DNA of 9,656 nt from Lachnospiraceae bacterium UBA3386. Its GTDB lineage: Bacteria > Bacillota > Clostridia > Lachnospirales > Lachnospiraceae. The stretch lies in assembly GCA_002358875.1 (NCBI GenBank), contig DEPS01000079.1, positions 1-9,656 on the forward strand. Direction: 5' to 3'. A model generated the notes under the pieces. It was not told the origin of the DNA. It searched no databases and saw nothing but the letters and a program-made list of their open reading frames with translations. The position numbers were made by a program, and so were the translations under genes. This document shows, piece by piece, positions 1 to 5,878 of this stretch (the stretch's first letter is position 1; each line of letters begins with the position of its first letter).

Positions 1-379
1 GCATGCATCGGAAAAAGATATCGCCGCTCTGCGGAAAAGCACAGAACGTCTGAGAGAGGCAATTCAGTCGGGAGATGCCAGAGTTGCAAATGATGCGGAC
101 CATCTCTTTCACGAGAGGATCCTGAAGATGTCCGGAAATGATTTCCTCCTGCGCTTTTGTTCCATTCTGGAGACCCATATTGCCAGGACGGAGCTGCATT
201 TTTTCTCAGAACAGGAAGTCTCAGAGATGCTCCCCGCATCTGTGCGGGAGCACGAAGAGATCATTGAGGCCATACAGGCAAAGGATGAAGATACGGCCTG
301 CCAGAGGATGGCAGACAACTGGCTGAACACGGTTCCCTATATCGAAAAATATTTGTCTGTCCTGAAAAAGGACATCTAA
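1..379 (+). CDS. GntR-family transcriptional regulator, C-terminal FCD domain (5' truncated by window)
   Basis: Frame 2 is open from the window edge to a TAA at 377-379, giving about 125 C-terminal residues. They match the all-helical FCD ligand-binding domain of GntR/FadR-type repressors: a D-x3-FH-x2-I block followed by SGN-x2-L at about 105-150, then EH-x2-I-x2-AI near 250-280. FCD domains bind a small organic acid or a metal and control the DNA affinity of an N-terminal winged helix, which lies outside the window. The last conserved His of FCD metal sites (usually in an M-x2-H stretch) appears to be Asn here (codon 317-319), so metal binding may be altered. The gene is not coupled to anything downstream and is probably a host gene next to which the element inserted. 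The family is fairly sure; the regulated pathway cannot be told. Confidence 0.8.
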   Translation, partial: HASEKDIAALRKSTERLREAIQSGDARVANDADHLFHERILKMSGNDFLLRFCSILETHIARTELHFFSEQEVSEMLPASVREHEEIIEAIQAKDEDTACQRMADNWLNTVPYIEKYLSVLKKDI

Positions 380-410
380 TAACACTGAAGGCTGTTGAGA
401 CTTTTGACTC

Positions 411-429
411 TGGCAACAAATTGGCAACA
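411..429. repeat. Two direct repeats TGGCAACA, 11 bp apart
   Basis: TGGCAACA occurs at 411-418 and again at 422-429, one helical turn apart. Paired short direct repeats like this are typical arm-type binding sites for the N-terminal domain of lambda/Tn916-type integrases. That role is inferred from position only. Confidence 0.5.
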
Positions 430-492
430 GAAGATCAGAAAGGGAAGAGACACAGTATAACTGAGAGAAAAATCCGGCTAAAAGAGCACAAA

Positions 493-514
493 ACTTAACT
501 GATATACGTTAAGT
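493..514. repeat. Interrupted palindrome, 7-bp arms and 8-bp spacer (possible recombination core)
   Basis: ACTTAAC (493-499) and GTTAAGT (508-514) are perfect inverted arms around the 8-bp spacer TGATATAC. This is the geometry of a tyrosine recombinase core site (two inverted arms and a 6-8 bp overlap). It could equally be an operator. No second copy was found in the window. Confidence 0.4.
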
Positions 515-603
515 AACGCTCTGCCGGTATCGAGTACGAATGATTGCGAAAACGTCGGAAACCATTATAAACACTTGGCTTTTGAGCTTCTGAGACACTC
601 TTT

Positions 604-631
604 GATACTATTTTGATACTGCCCGGATACT
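604..631. repeat. Three GATACT repeats at exact 11-bp spacing
   Basis: GATACT lies at 604-609, 615-620 and 626-631; the first two copies extend to TTTGATACT. The 11-bp phase puts all copies on one face of the helix, as expected for cooperative binding by integrase arm domains or an excisionase. The function is inferred. Confidence 0.5.
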
Positions 632-777
632 GCTTTTCGGTATTCAATGAACCATATCGTCCTGCCAGATCGTCAAGATCAAAACTGAGGATGCTATGGA
701 ACTGCTTTGGCCTTATCAAAGATGACGCAGTGGCTCAATATAGGCTGGCTTTATCGCAGATAAACAGAAGACATGAA

Positions 778-819
778 AATGCCCTCTGGACAACGACGAG
801 TTGTTCAGGGGGCATTTTT
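778..819. terminator. Rho-independent terminator, probably bidirectional
   Basis: A 17-bp stem with two mismatches (778-794 against 800-816) encloses the 5-nt loop GACGA. It is followed by five T on the plus strand and, read the other way, by four T on the minus strand. It lies 75 bp beyond the stop of the minus-strand XRE gene and so most likely ends that transcript, while also shielding the element from read-through out of the flanking gene. Confidence 0.8.
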
Positions 820-894
820 CTGTTATGGCAGAGCACGCGTAAGGAATTCGTCTTGCGGCGGACGCGGGTCGGTCAGAGGGCAGCGGGCGGTAGA

Positions 895-1359
895 TCAGGA
901 TCCGGGACGGATGATTTCTCCCTCCGGATAGTTATAGCGCCAGTTGTCGTACTCCTCTTTTGTGATCTCGCCCTTTTCCAGCTTTTTCCTTTGTTTCAGC
1001 CAGGGGAGGAATAGATCGAGATTACTTGCAAATCTGGAGCCGTTGCTTCTGTCAAGCTGAAGGCAGACTTCGCCGTCAATTTCGCCAACCCTGATGCCGT
1101 ACATGTCTTCCAGCGCAAACATCGTGTGCATGAAGCCGACGATAGTGTCGATGTCCGGCACAGTAATCGCTTCAGGCCTCACACCGAGTACGGCAGCGAG
1201 TTTGACAAGCAAATCCTTTCTTGGAAGCCGGAGGTCGCTCTCATACTGCGCTATACGCGTCTCGGCTGTGGAGGGGCTGAACCCGAGCGCTGTTCCCAGC
1301 TCTTTTTGCTTGAGACCGCGGAGACTTCTGAATAAGCGAATTCGTTTGCCGGAGGCCAT
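895..1359 (-). CDS. XRE-family helix-turn-helix transcriptional regulator
   Basis: This 154-residue protein has an N-terminal HTH_3/Cro-CI type DNA-binding domain (about residues 5-60: LKQKELGTALGF is helices 1-2, IAQYESDLRLPRKDLL is helices 3-4). A short insert (STAETR) sits between recognition and support helices. The rest (about 65-154) is the conserved tail of a family common in Firmicute mobile elements, with FALEDMYGIRVGEIDGE and EITKEEYDNWRYNYPE blocks. AAAGGAG lies 9 bp before the ATG on the minus strand. No peptidase or metal-binding tail is seen, so it is not a self-cleaving LexA/CI type. It points away from the xis-int operon with a shared AT-rich control region between them, so it is probably the repressor or switch of that operon. 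Its ligand and operator are unknown. Confidence 0.9.
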   Translation of the reverse strand: MASGKRIRLFRSLRGLKQKELGTALGFSPSTAETRIAQYESDLRLPRKDLLVKLAAVLGVRPEAITVPDIDTIVGFMHTMFALEDMYGIRVGEIDGEVCLQLDRSNGSRFASNLDLFLPWLKQRKKLEKGEITKEEYDNWRYNYPEGEIIRPGS

Positions 1360-1607
1360 GTGATTTATCTCCTTTTCTCTGTTAAAGCGTTTTGGTACTG
1401 GTGCAAGACAATGATCAATTCAAAAGCTCTTTTCTCCGAGGAGTGAAAGCTCATCGGCGCCTGTATCAGAAATCCTGATGACAGCCTATGACTGGATACA
1501 TTCCCGGAATGCAGAGCAAAGAGCATATAGCAGTTTCAATATATCATAAAAAAAGGAGCCAGGCAATACAAACTTCAATAAATAAGGTAAAGAAGACATA
1601 ATTATTA

Positions 1608-1632
1608 AATATATATAGTTATATTATATATT
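1608..1632. repeat. AT palindrome overlapping the -35 box (possible operator)
   Basis: AATATATA (1608-1615) and TATATATT (1625-1632) form 8-bp inverted arms around 9 bp. The right arm runs into the -35 hexamer at 1631, so bound protein would block RNA polymerase. Low sequence complexity makes chance possible. Confidence 0.35.
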
Positions 1633-1660
1633 GACTTAATTATATAAAGTAAAGTATACT
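1631..1660 (+). promoter_or_regulatory. Sigma-A type promoter for the xis-int-mob operon
   Basis: TTGACT (1631-1636) and TATACT (1655-1660), each one base from consensus, are separated by 18 bp. Transcription would start near 1667, about 70 bp before the xis start codon. No other strong promoter is evident before the helicase gene, so it probably drives 1737-5359 as one transcript. Confidence 0.65.
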
Positions 1661-1736
1661 GGAAACATCGGATTCAAAAATGACTGGATCCGAATCATCG
1701 CAGTGTTGTACATCCAAAAATCAAAGGAGGGAAAAA

Positions 1737-1946
1737 ATGTCAGGAAGTGTGTTTATCAGGGCGGAGGAACTGGCACAGGAGCTCGGAATATCGAAAGCGC
1801 TTGCATACAGGATGATCCGCAGCTGGAACGAGGAGTTGAAGCAGAAGGGATTTACGACTGTGCAGGGTCGTGTCAGCAGAAAGTATTACCAGGAGAAGGT
1901 TTACGGGCTTACAGACAGAGAGGAGGATTCTTATGCCTGCTTATAA
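1737..1946 (+). CDS. Excisionase-like small HTH DNA-binding protein
   Basis: This 69-residue protein has a single helix-turn-helix near the start (RAEELAQELGISKALAYRMIRSWNEEL, about residues 7-33), then a basic GFTTVQGRVSRKYYQEKVYG segment shared by small Xis-like proteins that precede integrases in Firmicute elements. Such proteins bend DNA at the att site and bias the integrase towards excision. The open frame also has an ATG at 1680, but the start at 1737 is preferred because AAAGGAGGG ends 5 bp before it and the earlier ATG has no ribosome binding site. The integrase ATG lies inside its 3' end (14-nt overlap), so the two are translated together. It could instead be an operon regulator. 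The HTH call is sure; the excisionase role is inferred from context. Confidence 0.75.
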   Translation: MSGSVFIRAEELAQELGISKALAYRMIRSWNEELKQKGFTTVQGRVSRKYYQEKVYGLTDREEDSYACL

Positions 1947-3036
1947 GGACAGGGAGAAGGGGACGTGGTATTGTTCGTTCTACTTTGAAGACTGGAACGG
2001 GATACGGAAGAAGAAACTGAAGCGCAATTTTTCTACAAAGAAGGAAGCGCTGGCCTGGGAGAGGCAGTTTCTTATGCAGAAAGCGGCAGACATGAACATG
2101 AAGTTTTCCGCGTTTGTCGATCTGTATATTGCAGACAGGAAAGACCGGCTTAAATACAATACGTGGATTACCAAGGAGAACGTGATCCGCACGAAGATAC
2201 TTCCCTATTTCGGCGAAAAGCTGATCGCTGACATTCAGGCAAGGGATGTTATTGCGTGGCAGAACGAATTGCTGAACTACAGGGACGAAAAGGGAGGAGC
2301 GTATTCACGAACTTACCTCAACAAGATACACAGCCAGCTCAGCGCAATTTTCAACCATGCTGTCCGTTATTATGATCTCAAGGAAAATCCGGCCAAAAAA
2401 GCAGGCGGGATCGGCCCTGACCATCATAAGGAGATGGATTTCTGGACCAGGGAAGAATACTTGAAGTTTGCGGATGTCATGAGGGACAAACCAGCAGCAT
2501 TTTACTCATTTGAAATGCTTTACTGGTGCGGTATCCGGGAGGGAGAGCTGCTCGCATTGACGCCGGGAGATTTTGATCTGGACAAAGGAACGGTTTCCAT
2601 CACGAAGTCCTATCAGCGGCTGCATGGGGAAGACGTGATCACGGAACCCAAAACGCCAAAGAGTAACCGGATTGTCGGTATGCCTCCTTCGCTGGTGAAG
2701 GAAATGCGTGACTATATCAGCAGTCTCTATGGTATTAAACCAGACGACCGATTGTTTGAGTTCACGAAGTATTTCCTGCATCATGAAATGGACAGAGGGG
2801 CAAAGGCAGCAGGCATTAAAAGGATCAGGATTCACGACCTAAGACATAGCCACGTCAGTCTCCTGATCAATATGGGAATGTCGGCGGAGGCCATTGCCGA
2901 CAGAGTTGGTCATGAGAGCATCCATATCACGTATCGATATGCACACCTGTTCCCTTCAAAACAGGTGGAAATGGTACAGCTGCTCGAAAAGCAGAGAGAG
3001 GAAGGACAGGGAGATGTCACAGAAGGCAAGGGATGA
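1933..3036 (+). CDS. int: Tyrosine recombinase / phage-type integrase
   Basis: This 367-residue integrase would catalyse site-specific integration and excision of the element through a 3'-phosphotyrosine intermediate. In order: an N-terminal arm-DNA-binding domain (about residues 3-50, GTWYCSFYFEDW then a basic RKKKLKR stretch), a SAM-like core-binding domain (about 55-155), and the catalytic domain (about 170-350). All catalytic positions are visible: Arg202 in GIREGELLAL, Lys240 in the PKT turn, H301-x2-R304 in HDLRHSH, His327 in VGHES, and the nucleophile Tyr336 in YRYAHL. The open frame extends upstream to ATG 1870, but the start at 1933 is chosen: AGGAGG lies 6 bp before it and the arm domain begins right after. 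It overlaps the xis gene by 14 nt and the following mob gene by 23 nt. The catalytic set looks intact, so an active enzyme is likely. Confidence 0.95.
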   Translation: MPAYKDREKGTWYCSFYFEDWNGIRKKKLKRNFSTKKEALAWERQFLMQKAADMNMKFSAFVDLYIADRKDRLKYNTWITKENVIRTKILPYFGEKLIADIQARDVIAWQNELLNYRDEKGGAYSRTYLNKIHSQLSAIFNHAVRYYDLKENPAKKAGGIGPDHHKEMDFWTREEYLKFADVMRDKPAAFYSFEMLYWCGIREGELLALTPGDFDLDKGTVSITKSYQRLHGEDVITEPKTPKSNRIVGMPPSLVKEMRDYISSLYGIKPDDRLFEFTKYFLHHEMDRGAKAAGIKRIRIHDLRHSHVSLLINMGMSAEAIADRVGHESIHITYRYAHLFPSKQVEMVQLLEKQREEGQGDVTEGKG

Positions 3037-3352
3037 AAAAAGAAGGTGGAGAAACAGGACAGTCAGTTTTCGAATGTCGGATGAGGAAAACATGATTCTG
3101 GATACGAAAGTCAGTCTGTCCGGACTGACCAAACAGGACTATATTATCCGGCAGCTCCTGGGATGGAGGATCTATGTGCATCCGAATCCGAGAGTCTACA
3201 AGGCACTCAGAACACAGATGAACAAAATCTATGATCAGCTCTGCAGGATCGCTCCCGGTGAAGCGGTGGATCCGGATCTGATGGAGACAATCTGGCTTGT
3301 GGCAGATACGCTGAATGAGATAAAGGGAGAGAATGAGGAGAAGAATCTGTGA
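3014..3352 (+). CDS. MobC-like relaxosome accessory protein (ribbon-helix-helix)
   Basis: This 112-residue basic protein starts with KRRWRNRTVSFRMSDEENMILDTKVSLSGLTKQDYIIRQLLG (about residues 9-50). That is the ribbon-helix-helix pattern of mobilisation accessory proteins: a short beta strand (TVSFRMS), then two helices with LTKQDYI at the turn. The rest is helical (about 55-110, KALRTQMNKIYDQLCRI). MobC-type proteins bind oriT, help melt it and recruit the relaxase. The open frame reaches back to an ATG at 2894 inside the integrase, but the start at 3014 follows GGAAGGA by 7 bp and gives a protein of the usual MobC size. It overlaps the integrase by 23 nt and its stop overlaps the next GTG start as GTGA. 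The relaxase it would serve is encoded 2.5 kb further on. RHH fold is likely; the exact role is inferred. Confidence 0.75.
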   Translation: MSQKARDEKRRWRNRTVSFRMSDEENMILDTKVSLSGLTKQDYIIRQLLGWRIYVHPNPRVYKALRTQMNKIYDQLCRIAPGEAVDPDLMETIWLVADTLNEIKGENEEKNL

Positions 3353-3528
3353 ATAGAAAGAAAAAGACCGCCTGGGACCCGGATGTTGGCGCATTCGGCA
3401 GGCAGTCCAAAAGTGTGGTACAAACACATCATTATCATAGCAGACAGGAACCTTCGGTTCAATGTATTTCTCCTCGGAATACCGTATGTCTCAACGAAAG
3501 GTATTTACGGAGAGAGGAGGGATCATGA
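3349..3528 (+). CDS. Small hypothetical protein, GTG start, translationally coupled
   Basis: A 59-codon frame starts at GTG 3349, inside the stop of the MobC-like gene (GTGA overlap), with GAGGAG 8 bp upstream. It ends at TGA 3526-3528, one base before the ATG of the helicase gene. The product begins MNRKKKTAWDPDVGAFGRQ, is basic and His/Arg-rich in its middle (QTHHYHSRQ), and shows no domain that I recognise, no signal peptide and no membrane segment. Good ribosome binding site, spacing and a seamless fit between two overlapping genes argue that it is translated, even if only to couple translation into the helicase gene. It is shorter than usual gene-calling limits and could be missed by annotation. 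An alternative reading is an N-terminal piece once fused to the downstream protein. Confidence 0.5.
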   Translation: MNRKKKTAWDPDVGAFGRQSKSVVQTHHYHSRQEPSVQCISPRNTVCLNERYLRREEGS

Positions 3529-3529
3529 T

Positions 3530-5359
3530 ATGTTCAGAAGCCTGTTTGAACAGTGCATGAGGAATGAACCGGAAACGGCAGACCAGAAATATATTTTTAT
3601 TGTAGATAGCAGTGATCTCGCGCTCAGCATTGTGGACGCAGGATTCAATGCTGTGGCTCTGGAAGAGGAAAATCCGAACCTTTTTACCCTGGACAGCTTT
3701 TGTGACTATCTGGCAGGGCTGGAGTTAAAGGGGACATGCATGATGGATTATATGTATGTCCCTGCCTGCCAGACCAGGAAGGCCAATGAGAGGCTGATCG
3801 AGTTCCTGGGGGGATTTCATCTCGCTTTCCGGGAGGGATGGAAGCTCTTCAAGGATCAGGAATGCTATAAGAAGCTTGGATACCGGAAGGAAATCACAGA
3901 CAAACTGCGCGGCTTCATTGATTCCTATGAAAAGCCTCCTAATGAAGAGGCGGACAAGAACCGATTTCATCAGATGAATAAAGAAGGAGAAGCGACAAGT
4001 CCTCTGGATATTGCCATTGTGGAATACCTGCTGAAGAAGGTCCCGTTTATCGTGCTCGAGGAGGTTCCCTATGTGTATGTAAAAGGAGTGTATGTTCAGG
4101 ATAAAAACGGGAATATTCTGAAAGATGAAATCAGAAACTGCCTGTACCGGAAATTCATGCGCAGCGGCGTGATCAACCGCATTTATGAACAGCTGATCAG
4201 CATGCCCGCGCCCCAACGGCGGTTCCACGAGGTCTATAACCTTCCGCCCTATTGGGTCAATTTCCGGAATGGTTTTTATGATCCGATGGAAAAGAAGATG
4301 ATCGCGCACGACCCCGGATACCTGTGCTTTAACCAGATCCCCTGCGAGTTCATTCCGGAAAAGATAAAATCGGTGCTGTCGGAGGAAGGGGCGGGAAAAA
4401 CCACACGGTCATATCTGGAAGCTTCTCTTCCCGATCCGGAGGACCAGGAAATGTTCTGGCAGTATGCCGGGTACTGCATGTGCACGGATACCCGCCAGCA
4501 GAAAATGCTGATCCTGACGGGAAACGGAGGGACCGGCAAATCCGTTCTGATCGATCTGATCCAGAACATTGTCGGAATCGAAAACTGCTGTAGCGTGTCC
4601 CTGCAGGATCTGAATAAACGTTTCTATGCCACGAACCTCTTCGGGAAGCTTTTAAACGCGTGCGGGGATATTCCGGTCGGTGTGATCGACAAGACGGACG
4701 TTGTGAAAAAGGTGGTCGGAGAGGATGCCCTTCTTTTTGAGAAGAAAGGAAAAGATCCCTCCTTGTTTTTCAGCCATGCCAAACTGGTTTTTCCCTGCAA
4801 CAGCGTTCCGAAGAATGTGGAGGACAAGTCGGATGCCTTTTACCGGAGGCTTCTCATCACGGAGATGGACCGAGTGATCTCGGCGGATGAAAAAGACATC
4901 CACCTCAAGGATAAGATCCGCAGTGAGCGCGGCTATGCTGTTTACAGGGCCATGCAGGGATTGGAAGAACTCTGCCGGAGCGGACACATCAAGGAAAGCG
5001 CAAACAGCATTGCCAGCGTCAGGAAAGCCAGGATCGAGGCTGACAGTGTATACGCCTTCCTGGATGAGAGGATCTGCAGGGCAGAGGGAAGCCGGATCGA
5101 CAGGAGCCGCATGTACCAGCTTTATGAAGACTACTGCCGGGACAATGACCGGACTGCCTTGAAGAAAACCAACTTCTTTGCGGACATGCAGAGGAAGGGA
5201 TACTGCACAAGTAAATATCAGGGAGTGATCAAATATAAAAATGTCGCTCTGAAAGATGAAATGGAGTCAGGAAATTCAGAGCAGGTGTATCAGCAGATGG
5301 GATTGGATGGATTTATGCCTTTGGGAGAAGGCGAAGAGAACCCGTTCACGGCAGTCTGA
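3530..5359 (+). CDS. SF3 helicase / D5-type primase-helicase replication protein
   Basis: This 609-residue protein has a superfamily 3 helicase core like that of phage and plasmid D5/DUF5906 proteins. Walker A is GNGGTGKS (331-338), the Walker B-like acidic site is Asp380 in NACGDIP, and motif C/sensor is Asn424 in VFPCNS. A D5_N-like region precedes it (about 165-320) and a helical/winged C-terminus follows (about 480-580). Such proteins unwind DNA as hexamers to start replication of the excised circle. The first 110 residues look like a TOPRIM-type fold (YIFIVDSSDLALSIVDAGFNAVAL) but the usual Glu and DxD acids are not seen, so primase activity is doubtful. The open frame extends to ATG 3383, but 3530 is preferred: AGGAGG lies 9 bp before it. 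The DNA before that start is used in another frame by the small upstream ORF. It ends the first gene block, ahead of the oriT-like gap. Confidence 0.85.
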   Translation: MFRSLFEQCMRNEPETADQKYIFIVDSSDLALSIVDAGFNAVALEEENPNLFTLDSFCDYLAGLELKGTCMMDYMYVPACQTRKANERLIEFLGGFHLAFREGWKLFKDQECYKKLGYRKEITDKLRGFIDSYEKPPNEEADKNRFHQMNKEGEATSPLDIAIVEYLLKKVPFIVLEEVPYVYVKGVYVQDKNGNILKDEIRNCLYRKFMRSGVINRIYEQLISMPAPQRRFHEVYNLPPYWVNFRNGFYDPMEKKMIAHDPGYLCFNQIPCEFIPEKIKSVLSEEGAGKTTRSYLEASLPDPEDQEMFWQYAGYCMCTDTRQQKMLILTGNGGTGKSVLIDLIQNIVGIENCCSVSLQDLNKRFYATNLFGKLLNACGDIPVGVIDKTDVVKKVVGEDALLFEKKGKDPSLFFSHAKLVFPCNSVPKNVEDKSDAFYRRLLITEMDRVISADEKDIHLKDKIRSERGYAVYRAMQGLEELCRSGHIKESANSIASVRKARIEADSVYAFLDERICRAEGSRIDRSRMYQLYEDYCRDNDRTALKKTNFFADMQRKGYCTSKYQGVIKYKNVALKDEMESGNSEQVYQQMGLDGFMPLGEGEENPFTAV

Positions 5360-5619
5360 GTAATCTTTGAAATCCGGGAATATGATCCGGAGGAGAGGCA
5401 GCTGCATAGAGACGGCATAGAAGAAGGGGCAAAAGGGGCAGAATGGAAGCGCATACAGAGACTTTTTATCTTCTATTTTACGATGAAAGTGTACGAATGG
5501 ACCTTCCGGGGTGAGCTGGATTTCCGGATAGATTTCCTGTAAGGCAGGCCGCCAGCACATGACAGGCGGGTCAACTATCCGCGACAGGCAGGCTGACAGC
5601 CGGATCGGAGAGAAATAAA
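5360..5619. other. Non-coding, repeat-rich stretch before the oriT candidate
   Basis: No convincing gene was found here. The sequence holds several ordered repeats: a nested inverted repeat with outer arms CGGATAG/CTATCCG (5525-5531 and 5575-5581) and inner arms CCGCC/GGCGG (5549-5553 and 5565-5569), and GACAGGC at 5561-5567 and 5583-5589, exactly two helical turns (22 bp) apart, with a shorter GACAG at 5595-5599. Such structure upstream of a relaxase gene suits binding sites for relaxosome proteins, or a folded leader RNA. The role is inferred. Confidence 0.4.
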
Positions 5620-5658
5620 ATGGACGGATATGACGATCAAAAATGCCCCTTTTGCCCC
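5426..5658. repeat. Perfect 15-bp inverted repeat framing a 203-bp segment
   Basis: GGGGCAAAAGGGGCA (5426-5440) recurs as its exact reverse complement at 5644-5658. Each arm is itself a tandem pair of GGGGCA units 9 bp apart. The arms enclose the nested repeats of this gap. They may be protein-binding sites of the relaxosome, remains of a small mobile segment, or the base of a long stem. Confidence 0.6.
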
Positions 5659-5769
5659 CTGGAAGAAGCGGAAGCAATCAACTGCCGCAGCGCAGCAAGG
5701 CAGACCCTCGGAGAGCGCAAAGCACTTTTGATAGCTCTGCTGTCGAAAGTGCTTTTGCGTTACTTTTGA
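5620..5769 (+). CDS. Possible small protein, 49 residues, overlapping the oriT hairpins
   Basis: An ATG at 5620 follows GGAG by 9 bp and opens a 49-codon frame that ends at TGA 5767-5769, in the junction of the second oriT hairpin. The product starts MDGYDDQKCPFCPLEEAEAINC and ends in a leucine-rich tail (KALLIALLSKVLLRYF). CPFCP is a CxxC pair that could bind metal, but the second pair expected of a zinc ribbon is missing. No family is recognised. The frame runs straight through inverted repeats, which makes selection on the DNA structure rather than on the protein a real alternative. Confidence 0.3.
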   Translation: MDGYDDQKCPFCPLEEAEAINCRSAARQTLGERKALLIALLSKVLLRYF

Positions 5770-5800
5770 CAAAAGTAACAAAACCCCCCTTCGGGGCAGT
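5716..5800. other. oriT: Candidate origin of transfer (oriT) upstream of the MOBV relaxase
   Basis: Two strong inverted repeats lie side by side 79 bp before the relaxase start: a near-perfect 13/14-bp stem with one bulge (5716-5728 against 5746-5759), and a perfect 9-bp stem GTTACTTTT/AAAAGTAAC with loop GAC (5759-5767, 5771-5779). A C-run plus TTCGGGG mini-hairpin (5784-5796) follows. MOBV origins such as that of pMV158 have a hairpin next to the nick, cut as GTG'TTA. Here the junction of the two stems reads GCG'TTAC at 5757-5763, so a nick between 5759 and 5760 is a reasonable guess. Location, structure and the adjacent relaxase support oriT; the nick position is inference. Confidence 0.55.
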
Positions 5801-5878
5801 CGAGATTAGCTTCCTATTGATGGGAGAAACGCATTTAGCGGGGACAATGGAATAACATGACGAAAAAGAGGGAGCCGA

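Larger units (their letters stand above)
380..777. other. Non-coding region, probable element/chromosome junction (att region)
   Basis: About 400 bp without a convincing gene lies between the host-like regulator and the first element gene. It holds a pair of TGGCAACA repeats (411-429), an interrupted palindrome (493-514) and three GATACT repeats (604-631), all described separately. Clustered short direct repeats near a core-like palindrome, at one end of an integrase-bearing element, fit a tyrosine recombinase attachment region. The exact junction cannot be set because the other end of the element is not in the window. A plus-strand open frame through 613-1014 has no ribosome binding site or recognised domain and runs through the terminator, so it is not called. 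Confidence 0.45.
1360..1736. promoter_or_regulatory. Divergent AT-rich control region between the XRE gene and xis-int
   Basis: This gap holds the start signals for the minus-strand regulator and the plus-strand mobility operon. Positions 1360-1550 have average composition; no clear -35/-10 pair for the XRE gene was identified there. Positions 1555-1660 are strongly AT-rich, a contrast with the neighbouring genes. Inside are an AT palindrome (1608-1632), a promoter (1631-1660) and a small inverted pair TCGGAT/ATCCGA (1668-1673 and 1688-1693) just after the predicted transcription start, where a repressor could bind. Confidence 0.55.

Noticed and set aside
613..1014. Plus-strand 133-codon open frame in the junction region
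   Set aside because: No ribosome binding site, no recognised domain, and it runs through a strong terminator and into the antisense of the XRE gene. A stretch around 690-790 has protein-like composition and could be an old gene remnant, but this is not supportable.
1680..1736. Upstream ATG for the excisionase gene
   Set aside because: It would add 19 residues with no ribosome binding site and fall close to the predicted transcription start; the ATG at 1737 has a strong site.
3725..4309. Minus-strand 194-codon open frame opposite the helicase gene
   Set aside because: It is wholly antisense to a well supported coding region with clear motifs and shows no domain or start signal of its own.
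4391..4402. AGKT in the helicase protein as a second nucleotide-binding loop
   Set aside because: It lacks the GxxxxGK(S/T) pattern and lies before the real Walker A at residues 331-338.
5276..5677. Minus-strand 133-codon open frame over the intergenic gap
   Set aside because: It covers the repeat-rich region and the helicase 3' end, has low-complexity CPF segments from the GGGGCA repeats, and no convincing start.
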